Source of the DNA: Jacaranda mimosifolia
Taxonomy: Eukaryota > Streptophyta > Magnoliopsida > Lamiales > Bignoniaceae
DNA: 64,000 nt
Reading direction: 5' to 3'
NCBI GenBank assembly: GCA_018894105.1
Contig: CM032124.1
Location: 3,209,501-3,273,500 of the forward strand
The notes below the pieces were generated by a model, which had not been told where the DNA came from, did not search any database, and saw only the letters and a program-made list of their open reading frames with translations. Of this stretch, positions 24,567 to 35,330 are shown in pieces. Both the position numbers and the translations under genes were made by a program. Positions within the stretch are counted from its first letter, which is position 1, and the number at the start of each line of letters is the position of its first letter.

Positions 24567-26498
24567 TCAATCTCAAGGGATGAAGTTGAGGAGGAAATTG
24601 GTTTGACCAATGCATCGCACAATGAATTGGCTTTAATTTGTAACTCAATTGATGCATGGAGGAATTACATATATGGAGAGGATCAAACATTCAAGGATGC
24701 TCAAGAGTTCAGAATTATGCTTAAGAATTATGCAGTGTCTACTTTGCGGTTATTTAAATACGAGAAAAATGACATCAGTTATTTAAATACAAGAAAAATG
24801 ACAGCCAAAAAATCCTAGCTGTTTGTAGTGATGAAAATTGCAAATGGATAATCTATGTATCAAGGCATGAAGCTGATAAATTATTTGGCATTCGAAAATG
24901 TAATCTAAAGCACACATGTGGTGAGGCTAATCTTCGGACAAAGGGACATCCTAAAGCTGATTTCGCTTGGGTTGCTAATGTAGTGAAGGATAAATTGAGA
25001 TCAGAGCCATGTTATCGGCCCTCTGCCATATTGAAAGATATTCACATAGAATACGGTGTGGAAGTTAGGTACCATAAAGCATGGATGGGTGAGGAATTAG
25101 CTATGCATGACATCTACGGAGCTAAGAAGGGATCTTATGATAAGTTGAGGTGGTACTGTGATGCTGTGAAGACGATAAACCCTAGAAGTATTGCAGACTG
25201 TGAGATTGACCTAATCAATCGAAAATTTCATTGGCTATTTATATATTTCGGTGCCTGTCTTCTTGGTTTTCTCAGGGGATGCAGGCCATTGATATTCTTG
25301 GACGACATCTATATTATACTCTGCGCTGTCAGTAAGGATGCTAATGATGACTTATTCACATTAGCATATACAATTGTTGACTCTAAAAATGATATTAATT
25401 GGGAGTGGTTCTGCTTTAAGTTGAGAAGTGTCTTAGATTCTAGATATTTGACTGGCTTATCAAGGTTTACTTTCTTCTCCAATCGACATCCAGGTCTTCT
25501 TAAGGCCTTCACCATGATATTTTCCGGTAGCCACCATGCATATTGCTTGAGACACTTAGTGGATAACTTTAAGAAACAAGTAAGTGTACTTCAACTTTGT
25601 TTGTGAGATAATTATGTGAAATAAACTCTACTTCGTAACATTAAGCACATTACTGTTCTATTATTTTAAATTCAGGTATTAAGGAAGTATCCTCTATATA
25701 ACAAGAAACATTGCTGTTCTGTTTTTATAAAAGCTAGATATGCGCCTACAAGGCAGGAGTATACCCGACATATAGATAGCATCTTGGAGTCAATGCTACT
25801 TGCCAGAGACTTTATTATGCAGTCTGACCCACCATGTTGGGTAAATTCCTTATTCAGTAGAGATCGATAGGGGGTAATAAACAATAATCAAGCAAAAAGC
25901 TGGAATAGGTTAAACCAGCCTGATTTATGTCAGTCGCAGCCATAGTTGATCACATACGCATGCAAATAATGGTTATGATGCATGATAGATGAGAAGAATC
26001 TCATAAGACGGTAGGTCAATTATGTCCCAAGCAAGAGAAGAAGTTGGCAATCAATCATATGCGTTCTCGTAACTTAAAAGTTGTCATGTCTAGCAGTTGA
26101 AGCTTTGAGGTGATTGAACAAGATAAATCGTACGTTGTAGATTTACATGGCAGAGTTTGTTCATGCAGAGCATGGCAGATTAATAAAATACCACGCAGAC
26201 ATGCTGGTGCTTGTATCGAGTCAAAGTCACTTTCACCGAATGACTTCACCGATCAATACTATCGAGTTGAGATGTATCAACAAGCATACCAAGCAGTTAT
26301 AAACCCTATTCCTACATTTGATATGCATATGTTCCCTGTAGATGATGATGACATCATTCATCCACCTGGTTGTCGATCTCAGCCTTAGAGTAGAAAGACA
26401 CTGAGGATTCCATCACAAATTGATAAACGTGTAATTAAGTGTAAAAGGTGTGTTAGAAGAAGGCATAATCGTCGAACTTGCAAAGAATCAGTAAACTA
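24567..26498 (+). pseudogene. MuDR/MULE transposase, decayed
   Basis: The order of parts is typical of MULE transposases: MuDR DNA-binding region (QTFKDAQEFRIMLKNYAV, then CSDENCKW and CNLKHTCG), a middle part (RPSAILKDIHIEYGVEVRYHKAW), the transposase core (24983-25579), a probable 96-bp GT..AG intron (25580-25675, phase 0), a second exon (VLRKYPLYNKKH..), the SWIM finger (CSCRAWQINKIPRRHAGAC, about 26158-26215) and a CX2CX4HX4C zinc knuckle (about 26437-26480). Breaks: a 29-bp direct duplication at about 24752-24809 shifts the frame, a stop follows SLFSRDR at 25868, and another lies before the knuckle. The second catalytic Asp position reads FFSNRHPGL (Asn) and a SWIM cysteine is Arg, so it is non-functional. 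Confidence 0.85.
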
Positions 26499-26960
26499 GT
26501 TAACTTTTGTACCTCAATCTGGGATAATTATACTTGATTTCTTCCTATTTGCGCCTCACTTGGGGAATGAGACAGGTGATTTAGCGTGAAAGTAGCATTC
26601 TTGCATGTTGTCCGAGACATAGTTAACTTTTGTACCTCAATCCAGGATAATTGTACTTGATTTATTCGCATTTGCTCCTTACTTGGGCAATGAGGCAGGT
26701 AATTTAGCGTGAAATTAGGATTCTTGCATGATGTCCGAGACATAGTTAACTTTTGTACCTCAATCCGGAATAATTGTACTTGATTTCTTCGCATTTGCGC
26801 CTCACTTGAGCAATGAGGCAGGTGATTTAGCGTGAAATTAGCATTCTTGCATAGTTAACTTTTGTACCTCAATCCGAGACAACTGTACTTGATTTCTTCG
26901 CATTTGCGCCTCACTTGGGCAACTTTGTACTTAATATCTTGATATTTTTACTAATATTTT
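26498..26960. repeat. 123-bp tandem repeat downstream of the MULE transposase, ~4 copies
   Basis: AGTTAACTTTTGTACCTCAA starts at 26498, 26621, 26744 and 26853 (periods 123, 123, 109). Each unit also carries TTGTACTTGATTTCTTCGCA and TTTGCGCCTCACTTGGGCAA. The TTGTAC theme matches the array upstream of the transposase. Confidence 0.9.
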
Positions 26961-27290
26961 TTATTTGAAATTTGTTCAAAGATTTGCTTTTTAATCCTTG
27001 GTAATTAATAACCAAACTATTGAAGTATGTGTCCAATATTTATCATATGAATAAAATAATATTAAAAATTTTAAGTTGTTAATCACTAGTGTTCAACGGA
27101 TGAATGTTATCAATCGCAGTAATGAAAGAATACTTATGCTTTCAAAGATGTAAATAAATGAGAATTTGACAATGATATCCACCCTATCATCCGTGCTTCA
27201 CCAAATTCGATAATCTCAAATTATTGTTCTTGCCCATCATTATAATTATTGGAGAATAATTATTCAATTGCAATAAGTGTACTTCAAGAA
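26961..27290. other. spacer between two MULE-associated arrays
   Basis: AT-rich, no gene recognised. Confidence 0.4.
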
Positions 27291-28305
27291 AAACAAATCT
27301 TATACTTGCTTTGTTCGAGTTTGTACTTTATATCTCTAAAATTGTACTAAGTTTGTACTTCATTCTCCTGCATTGTACTTAGTTTCTCGTGAATTGTACT
27401 CAAGATCCCCGAAAGTTTCAATTGAATTTAAGTGTTCTTCAGTGAAACACATTTTATACTTTCTTTATTTCGGGTTTATACCTCATTGCCCTCAAAATGC
27501 ACTCAAATCTACCACCCAGTTTCAATTCAATTGAAGATTTGCCACCAAGTTTCAATTCAATTGAAGTGTACTTCAACGAATCACATTTTATACTTTGTTT
27601 GTTGTGAGTTTGTACTTAGTTTCCCGTGAATCGTACTCAAGATCCCTGAAAATTTCAATTGAATTTAAATGATCTTCAGCGAAACACATTTTATACTTTC
27701 TTTGTTCCGAATTTGTACCTCATTGACCCCAAAATGTACTCAAATCTGCCGCAGTTTCAATTCAATTGAAGTGTACTTCAACGAATTACATTTTATACTC
27801 TGTTTGTTATGAGTTTGTACTTAGTTTCCCGTAAATTGTACTCAAGATCCCTGAAAGTTTCAATTGAATTTAACTGATCTTCAGCGAAACACATTTTATG
27901 CTTTCTTTTTTCCGGGTTTGTACCTCATTGCCCTCAAAATATACTCAAATCTGCCGCCCAATTTCAATTCAATTGAAGTGTACTTCAACAAATCACATTT
28001 TATACTCTGTTTGTTATGAGTTTGCACTTAATTTCCCATGAATTGTACTCAAGATCCCCGAAAGTTTCAATTGAATTTAAGTGTTCTTCATCGAAACACA
28101 TTTTTTGCATTCTTTGTTTCGGGTTTGTACCTCATTGCCCTCAAAATACACTCAAATTTGCCGCCCAGTTTCAATTCAATTGAAGTGTACTTCAACGAAT
28201 CACATTTTATATTCTGTTTGTTATGAGTTTGTACTTAGTTTCCCGTGAATTGTACTTAAGATCCCTGCCTTGTTTCAATTGAATTTAAGTGTTCTTCAGA
28301 ATCAA
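27290..28305. repeat. ~210-bp tandem repeat array, ~5 copies
   Basis: ACTCAAGATCCC(C/T)GAAA recurs at about 27400, 27630, 27840, 28043 and 28253 (periods about 204-230). Each unit contains TTTCAATTCAATTGAAGTGT, CACATTTTATACT and TTTGTACTTAGTTTCCCGTG. The near-palindrome TTGAAGTGTACTTCAA is repeated. It probably belongs to the right part of the same MULE. No terminal inverted repeat could be matched to the left side. Confidence 0.85.
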
Positions 28306-29201
28306 TCATACTAGTTTACCAAGGCATAGAAAAGGATATGTGATTCTTTGGGAGGGGATCATGCAAGATAGCTTCAATAAATGGAGAAGCTTTGACATCT
28401 TTCCCGATTTTTCCTCCCATCATTCTCTTCATCTCTAGCAACTCCTTCCTCATGTCCTCCATTTCTGAAGTCAAGTCTGCCTGGGGCTTTTGCCTTTCCT
28501 TATCACGACCACATCACACTGATACCTAACTTTCTACCACCCATTCGAAGGCATATGCCAATTCAGTAGGGATCTTCATCTCTGTTTCTTTGAGCAAACC
28601 ACGATTGCCTCCCAACTTTGTCTTCTCATCCAGCGACCCTCTCATGGGCGCTATCATTGGCTCTTGCTCCCCCATCATGAATAATCCCTCTACAACTGTT
28701 CCTGATGATGGCTTGGCCACTGGACACGGAGTAAGAGTCCTATCTATAGGCGCGGGTGCCCTCGGCGCAGCTAACATTCTAAGAGTACGTGTTGAGTTAG
28801 TCAAAATAGGATTAGAGGGAAAGGTATTGGCACCAAAATTAGAGGAAAATAGGGTGCCATCCTCGGTAGATAAGTGATGACTAAAGGATTCGGCGGCACC
28901 GGGAGAGGTGTGGCCGACATTACTCCAACGGGTTGAGTGGAGGTAGTAATACCAAACGTAGACCATTGCAAATTAGCTAGCTGCTCAGTGGTCATCTACC
29001 CTAACATTGTAGGAACTGTAATAGTCCTTCCTTCTATCGAAGTGGTCGGCGCCACAGTTGCTAATGGCAGAACTGCCGCGAGCATAGCTACCGACTCATT
29101 TTGCGTTGCCCTCAAGATACTAGTCTCCATATTATCTCCAGAATCACTCATTTCCTCATGCCTTAACTCTTAATCTAATTTCCCACAGACGACGCCAAAT
29201 C
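28306..29201 (-). pseudogene. Ty3/gypsy retrotransposon leader and gag fragment (minus strand)
   Basis: On the minus strand a GGCGTCGTCTGTGGGAAATT segment (29180-29200), like the start of a primer-binding/leader region, is followed by ATG (29152) and an N-terminal gag-like frame (MSDSGDNMETSIL..). Further on comes RKELLEMKRMMGG and SPFIEAILHDPLPKN, close to the conserved start of plant gypsy gag (..PFxxxIxxxPLPxxF). Stops and frame changes interrupt it, and the homology ends near 28306 where the repeat array begins. No LTR or pol is present. It lies back to back with the truncated receptor pseudogene. Confidence 0.65.
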
Positions 29202-29282
29202 GATGCCAAAAAAAAAAATTTGCTCAACACCAATTGAGAACAAAGAGTAATAATGTGTGCCTTTAGCTAGGACTATTACATC

Positions 29283-31067
29283 CATATCACTGTGGATGTG
29301 GGATTTAGGTACTTAGTTAGACTTCATTTCTCTGAGGTAGGATTCAATCTGGCAGAGATTGGTGGCATTGTTTTTCAAGTCCACATTAATGAAATGATTG
29401 CTGATACTAATATTGATGTAGTTAAGGAAAAGGATGATGAGAATAGCTTCCCCTGGCATAGAGACTATATAGTTATGATGAAAGGGAGCAAACAAGAGAG
29501 AAAATAGGGTATCTTAATTTGCTTACAATCGGACGATAAATTCATAGATGGACATGGACCTCTTAAAGAATTTGAAATAATGAAGTTGAGAAACCCTAAT
29601 AGTAGTCTTGTGAATCCAAATCCCTTGCCTTTAACACGAGATTCATCATACCATACATTCTAAAATTTACTCCAAGTTCTTGGTCATAGAAATACGATTA
29701 CAACTGTTACAATAGCAATACTTGTTTTGGTGAACATTACTATTTATACATTGCAAAAAAATTTGGGAAGCTAGTGGTACAGATGAGGAAAACAAGCCAT
29801 CAGCCAGGGCAGAATGACTATGTCACTGATTTTCACTAGCTCAGATCCAACTAGCCACTCAAAATTGCAGTGATGCACATCTTATTACAGGGGGCGGATT
29901 TGGTAAAATTTACAAATGAATCATTGATAATGGAGAAGAGACTGTGGCCATAAAGCGGCTAAAACCAAATTCCAAGTAAGGGACATGCAAGTTTTTCACA
30001 AAGATCGAAACATTAACTGAGCTCTGGCATGTTAATTTAGTCCACTGATTGGCTACTGCAATGAGCATGGGGAAGTGATTCTTGTCTATAAGTACATGGC
30101 CTGCGAGATGCTGGCTGGCCACCTTTATAAACTTTCAATGGACAACAATAACGGCTCATCTCTCACTTGGAAGCAACGCCTTAATATATGCACTGGAGCC
30201 GCTTGAGGGCTTGACTATCTGTACGCCGACCAATCATTGATACATCGTGATGTGAAGGCTTCAAATATCCTATTGGATGAAAACCTCATATGTAAGGTTT
30301 TAGACTTCAGCTTGGCTAAACCTTTAAGAAGAAGCAAGTTATAGAGTCATGTAAGCACACAAGTCAAGGGCACATTTGGATACTTCGACCAAAATTATCT
30401 CATCGCTGGTAAACTGACCAGGAGAAGTGACACATATACCTTTGGAGTGGTGTTGTTGGAAGTATTGAGTGGGAGACCAGCATTAGATCCAAGGGTTGCA
30501 GAGGATGAGTGTATTCTTACCAAGTAAGCTCGAGAAAACATTACTAAGGGAAAAACTGACCAAATTATAGCTTCAAATCTGAAGGGTGAAATCCCATAAG
30601 AATGCTTGAAGGCATTTGTCAGTGTTGCTGAAGGTTGCTTGCATGATGAATTGAAGAAACGGCCAACAATGGCTCAAGTTGTGCTACAACTTGAGTTTGC
30701 ACTTGAGCAGCAAGAGAGTTCAAAATCTCCAGTATCAAGTGCAATAACAAGTAATGTGGATGATATCCATCCATCTAAAGATGATACTAACTTATCAGCT
30801 AGTAGTGTACAAGTCACAATGGCCTCAACAGATGTGCAAAATATTACACTGCCTTCAAATGAGCAAACTAATAGCAAAGTAGTTAACGCTGAGCTTCCAT
30901 CTGAAACAAAAGATGGGAGAAAAGCCACAACACATAAGCCATCACGACTTTGGCCATGGGATGCATTTTTGAACAGATTTAAACGATCTAGTAAAAGTGA
31001 ATTGTCATTATCAGGTTCGAATTTATATTGCCATAATGAAGTTCAAGAACTGCTCTTCATACTATGA
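29283..31067 (+). pseudogene. CrRLK1L receptor kinase, unit B, truncated and decayed
   Basis: Homologous to units A and C from the second half of the malectin-like domain (GTGGATGTGGGATTTAGGTA at 29291) to the LWPWDAF tail. The first half of the ectodomain and the signal peptide are gone; the left break abuts the gag piece. Several stops replace codons intact in A, for example at 29505-29507 (CGG to TAG), about 29815 (CGA to TGA), about 30204 (CGA to TGA), in the AAGTTATAG run (CAG to TAG) and at about 30526. Most changes are C-to-T or G-to-A at former CpG sites. The last 153 codons (30606-31067) are open by chance. The splice donor is altered (A|GTAAAAGTG). Confidence 0.92.
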
Positions 31068-31340
31068 AGTTCAAACTTTCAATGTTCCATGGTAACTTAT
31101 CATAATAAATGCAATTTTATATTTTACTAGCAATATCTTTTGATATTTTTGAAATGTTGTGACCTTGAATGGGAACGAAATCCAATTCTAATCAATCCAA
31201 TTTTGAGTATATACTGCCACTGAGTAATTGAATATTTTTCACCATGTTGTTTTTCTTTTGTTAATCCTTCTGCTTAATTGTTGGCTGTACTTCTTGATTA
31301 AAGTTCACAAATTTCTAATTTACATATGAGAGATTTTCTT

Positions 31341-33514
31341 TAGGCAATCCTGCAAGCTATTGTTGTTAGAACTAAATTAGATATGTGAAACCCATCACAT
31401 AAAAACCTTAAACTATCATGTTAAATCATCAAGATCAATCTATATACAGAAACGTACCTAGATCCATGAATACCAATGAAATCCTTAAGAGTCCTGTGGC
31501 TATTGATCTCCTAAATTAATGCGTATGAAGTTTGGGAGAACTCACTCTCTCTTTTCCAATGATGGGATATCAGAAAAGAATCATACACATAATTTGGGGA
31601 CCACAACCCTAATATAATTATATATCATTTCTATATTTCTAATTTGACCCATTATAAAATTAGAAATTACAATTAACGTATCTACACATATAAGCCCATA
31701 CTATGTAAGGTAACTTAGACCCAATTAATAATTAGATCACTTTAATTTTGGGCCAAACCTGTTATGATAGCAAATTGCATACAATTATTATCAATATAAG
31801 TATATATATTAAAGTCCAAAATCTAACAATCGTGCCACAGAAACAGAGGAAAAGGACAAACAGACTATTAATATGCAGTCAAGTGCTGCCCCTGCTATTG
31901 AAATTGATGAATTGAACGACATTGCTGATGATTTTAGTAATAAATGTCTTATTGGTGAGGACTCTGGTGGATGTGTATACCGTAGAGTCCTGAAAGGTAG
32001 ACCGGCTGTAGCAATTAAAATACTATACTCCTGTAGTATGACGCCAGAAGAATTTCTAGCACAGGTTTGGCCACACCAATATGTGTTGATATAGCTGCAT
32101 AGAGTACAACTTTACATGAAGATATGTTGTTTGTGTATGGTTTTGCAGGTTCAAATGGTATCCAGCCTAAAGCACAAAAATGTGGTTGAGCTACCTGGTT
32201 ATTGTGTGGGTGGTTATGGTCAGCGGGTCTTGGCTTATGAGTATAATCCAAATGGGTCCCTACATGACATTCTTCATGGTGAGATTGCCCCAATTTTGTT
32301 GTAGTGAAGCTACTCTTTGTGATATTGTAGATTCTTCTTAATGTATTGGTAATAACATTGACTTTTCATTGGCGTATCCTAAGATTACTTGTTGCTGTAG
32401 TGTTTTAGAAATCCATTTATGATTGCTGAAAAGTAATCTTTTATTACTTGGCATCTTAGTTTATGACAAGTGCTTTTATAATACTCATTATATTTACTCA
32501 CCGTAGCTTCCTGTCACTTATCTGATTCCAGGTATTATTAATAAATATTCTCCTGTTTGCAACTAATTATTTTCATTGTTAGCAGGCATCAAAGGCGTAA
32601 AGCCAAGTCTGGTTCTGTCATGGGACCAAAGAGTTAAAATTGCTGTTGGGGCTGCAAAAGGATTAGTACATCCATGAGAGGGCACAGATTCGTCATAACA
32701 TCAAGTCCAGCAATGTTTTAATTTTTTATGATTATGATGTTGCTAAGATCAAAATGTCTGATTCTGGTCCGTCAGATCCACACGATCAGCTGGATCCTGA
32801 TCCTGATCCTCTTCACTATCGCTTTCTTTCGCCTTTAAGTTATCTTTATTCCCCTGAGTGAGCTCCTTTTCTCAGTCTTTCCTAGAGATGAACTTTCAGT
32901 TTGTTCTTTTTCTGAGCATGAACACATATTTCTTTACGGTGGTAGATACAAAGTGCTTGGCCAGCTTAATGCAAAGAGTGATGTCTACAGCTTTGGTGTG
33001 GTGCTTCTGGAACTCTTGACTGGCCATAAACCAGTTGATCCTACCTTGCCAAGAGGACAGCAGTCTCTTATAACATGGGTGTGCAACTTTCCTAGTGATA
33101 ATTACTTCCTTTACTTTTATCCAGTGCATCCACATAACATGATTAAATTTGCAAACTACAAATAAGCAGGCAAAGCCGTGGCTCAGCGAAGACAAGGTAA
33201 AGCAGTGTGTGGATCCTAGACTGAACAGAGACTACCCTCCAAAGGCAGTTGCAAAGCTAAAATCAGTCATTCTGCTAAATAGTTTACATTTCAAACTGAA
33301 TTTTCATGCTCGTTCCATATGAATGACTTGTTCTGTGAGACGAATGTATAGAATAGCATGGGATGCTGCTTTACAGTATAAATATAATTGATTTGCCTAA
33401 AACAGATGGCTGCCATTGCTGGATTGTGTCTGCAATATAAAGCTGATTTCCGTCCAGACATAAGCCTTATGGTAAAAGCACTCCAACCTCTGTTGAATAC
33501 TCCATCTGGGATAA
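31341..33514 (+). pseudogene. PTI1-like pseudokinase module, unit B, disrupted
   Basis: Exon order as in unit A. It begins at acceptor TTCTTTAG|GCAATCC (about 31343), is split by a 465-bp solo LTR (31364-31828), and continues [19 protein letters not shown] to 32064. Further exons: 32149-32278, from 32586, the [17 protein letters not shown] exon (about 32946-33078), the AKPWLSEDK exon and [15 protein letters not shown] (33407-33514). Decay: a 2-bp deletion in GGATTAG(AG)TACATCC (about 32670) shifts the frame and gives a stop, the donor after about 33256 is CT instead of GT, HRD is HN-type (RHNIKSSN), and the 3' end is replaced by inserted DNA. It is closest to unit A. Confidence 0.9.
31359..31833. 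mobile_element. 465-bp solo LTR (Copia-like) inside the unit-B linker exon
   Basis: Element 31364-31828, with ends TGTTAGAACT and AAAATCTAACA (complementary TGTTAGA/TCTAACA). Flanks are ATTGT (31359-31363) and ATCGT (31829-31833), 4 of 5 identical. Units A and C give the uninterrupted sequence CTATCGTGC(T/C)ACAGAAAC, so the insertion point is certain. Confidence 0.88.
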
Positions 33515-35088
33515 TCCACCCAACCTTCCTCCTCCCCCAACCCCACCCCCAGCCGCCGAGGCCGCCGGCCGCCGCTTGCAGAGGCCTCCATGGCCGCCTG
33601 CAAACGCGGCCATGGAGGCCGCCTCTGCGAACAGAGGCCATGGGCGCCGCTCACAGAGGCAGCCTTCATGGCCGTGTTTGCAGGCGGCCATGGAGGCGCC
33701 GCTCGCAGAGGGGCAGCCATGGCGGCAGGTAGGATGAAGGTGGGGTGGGGTGGGGTGGGGTGGGGTGGGCGTGGGTGTTATTTTATAAAATATAATATAA
33801 AATATTTATTTATTAATATATATTATGTATAAATACATAAGTATATTTATATATGTATATATAATGTATTATATTATATTATGTCTAATGTATTATATAT
33901 TTACGTATTTATAATGTATTTATATATTTATGTTTATTATATTATATATTTTATATTTATAGTTGTGTATATATATATAATATAAATAAAAAAAGAATAA
34001 ATTAGAAAGATGAAAATAAAAAATTGGTATAAGGGAGATGAAAAAAGATATATAAAAATATATGTAAAAAAAATAAACAAATAATATTAAAAATATACGT
34101 AATAACTAGGGGTATTATGGTCTTTATATATTAAAATTAGGGCTAAATTGTAGCAAATCGTGAGGAGGAGGCGGCGTGCTATTTTTTTAAAATCACAAAG
34201 AGATTTGTTACTTTTTTTTTTTTAATCATAGAGGGTCTTTTTGCTCTTTTTCATTTTTCACAAGAGGGTAAAATACAATTTGTCTTTATTAAATATATTA
34301 ATATTATTATATTTAATTATTTAAATAAATTATCTATGTATATAGGATATTATTAACAAAATTATTTTAAATAATGTTTATTGTTTAATATAATTGAAAG
34401 CAATATTATTTTAATTTTTTCTAGTTTATAAATTATTTATTTTATTTTTGATTAGTAAGTAATGCAATTAAATTTAATTAAATAAATGATACATATTTAC
34501 TATTTTAAAATTATTAATTATGTAACTTAATCAATAAATATATTTATTATTTAATATTATTAAATAATTAATTACTTAAATAAATTATTATATTTATAAT
34601 ATTATATAGTAAATAGAATATTTTAAATATGTAATAATATTGAATAGATAATACTATTTTGGACTTTTATTATTCTTAATTATTTATTCATTTTTATTAA
34701 TTATTATCTATTATTTGTTATTATTTATTAACTAATAAATAATTCATTAAATTTGAATAAACTATTTTACACATTTTTACTATTTTATATTTTTTTAATT
34801 TTATAATAGCTTTTAATTTTTACCCACGTGACGCAGCAAACAGGGTGACGTGGCTGATTCATGCCAAATGGTGTAAAACGCCCAAAATTGGAACCCAATT
34901 ACTGCTAATTGGACTTCTGGCCGGCTCAGTTTTAAATTAATCAGTCCGATGAACCAAAATTGCAAAAAATTGGATTAAATATGCGAAAATTTTCGAGCCC
35001 ATGGGTCAAATGTGCTAATTCCATATTAAAATGGACTAAAATCAAAAGAGAGTATAGTTAATGTACCAAATTTGCAATTTCCCCCAAC
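33515..35088. mobile_element. composite insertion replacing the 3' end of unit B (MULE-MITE-like parts)
   Basis: Compared with A and C, unit-B homology stops at CCATCTGGGAT (33514) and resumes at about 35089 (CTCTGGGAATTGAGAATAGTTGAA). The inserted 1.6 kb has a GC-rich core, a (GGGGT)n run, AT-rich DNA, a segment at about 34105-34275 resembling a transposon end (GGGTATTATGGTCTTTA..), and a segment 34825-35088 with CACGTGACG, GACGTGGCTGATTCATGCC and an end AAATTTGCAATTTCCCCC. The layout (C-rich, G-rich, AT-rich, GTGGC-rich terminus) parallels the MULE at 3932, but the sequences differ. No matching left terminus is present. Confidence 0.55.
33525..33785. repeat. GC-rich palindromic island and G-rich run
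   Basis: About 250 bp of strongly GC-rich DNA in AT-rich surroundings. GGCCATGGAGGC and GCCTCCATGGCC words alternate, with CAGAGG spacers, so several can pair as hairpins. It is preceded by a C-rich tract (about 33525-33552) and followed by five GGGGT units (about 33738-33770), a G-quadruplex-forming pattern. Open frames on both strands reflect the repeat composition. Confidence 0.75.
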
Positions 35089-35330
35089 TTCTTCAAAGCT
35101 CTGGGAATTGAGAATAGTTGAAATGGATTATCTTTTAGTAGTTTGCTGAAGATCTTTTGCCTTCACATTGTTTGTTTTCGTTATTCTCCAATTTTTTACT
35201 TTAATATACTAGTACTATATAAGTAACTGCTTCATCTGATTCTCATACGCATTAATTCATAGTTTTTTCCTCTCAAATTGTAACTGCTATTTTACTTCTT
35301 CTTGTTTTCCTGAAAAGTTCCAAAACTTCG
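35089..35330. other. unit B 3' flank
   Basis: Aligned with the 3' flank of unit C (55080-55326): GGAATTGA(G/A)AATAGTTGAAATG, ACTTTAATATACTA, TTCATAGTTTTT. The homology breaks exactly at the Helitron start. Confidence 0.7.

Noticed and set aside
21650..28300. CRISPR-like regular repeats
   Set aside because: Plant DNA; units are degenerate tandem repeats without unique spacers, and no cas genes are present.
33291..33832. Ala/Gly/Arg-rich open frames on both strands
   Set aside because: Explained by the palindromic GC-rich island; frames are open on both strands because of composition.
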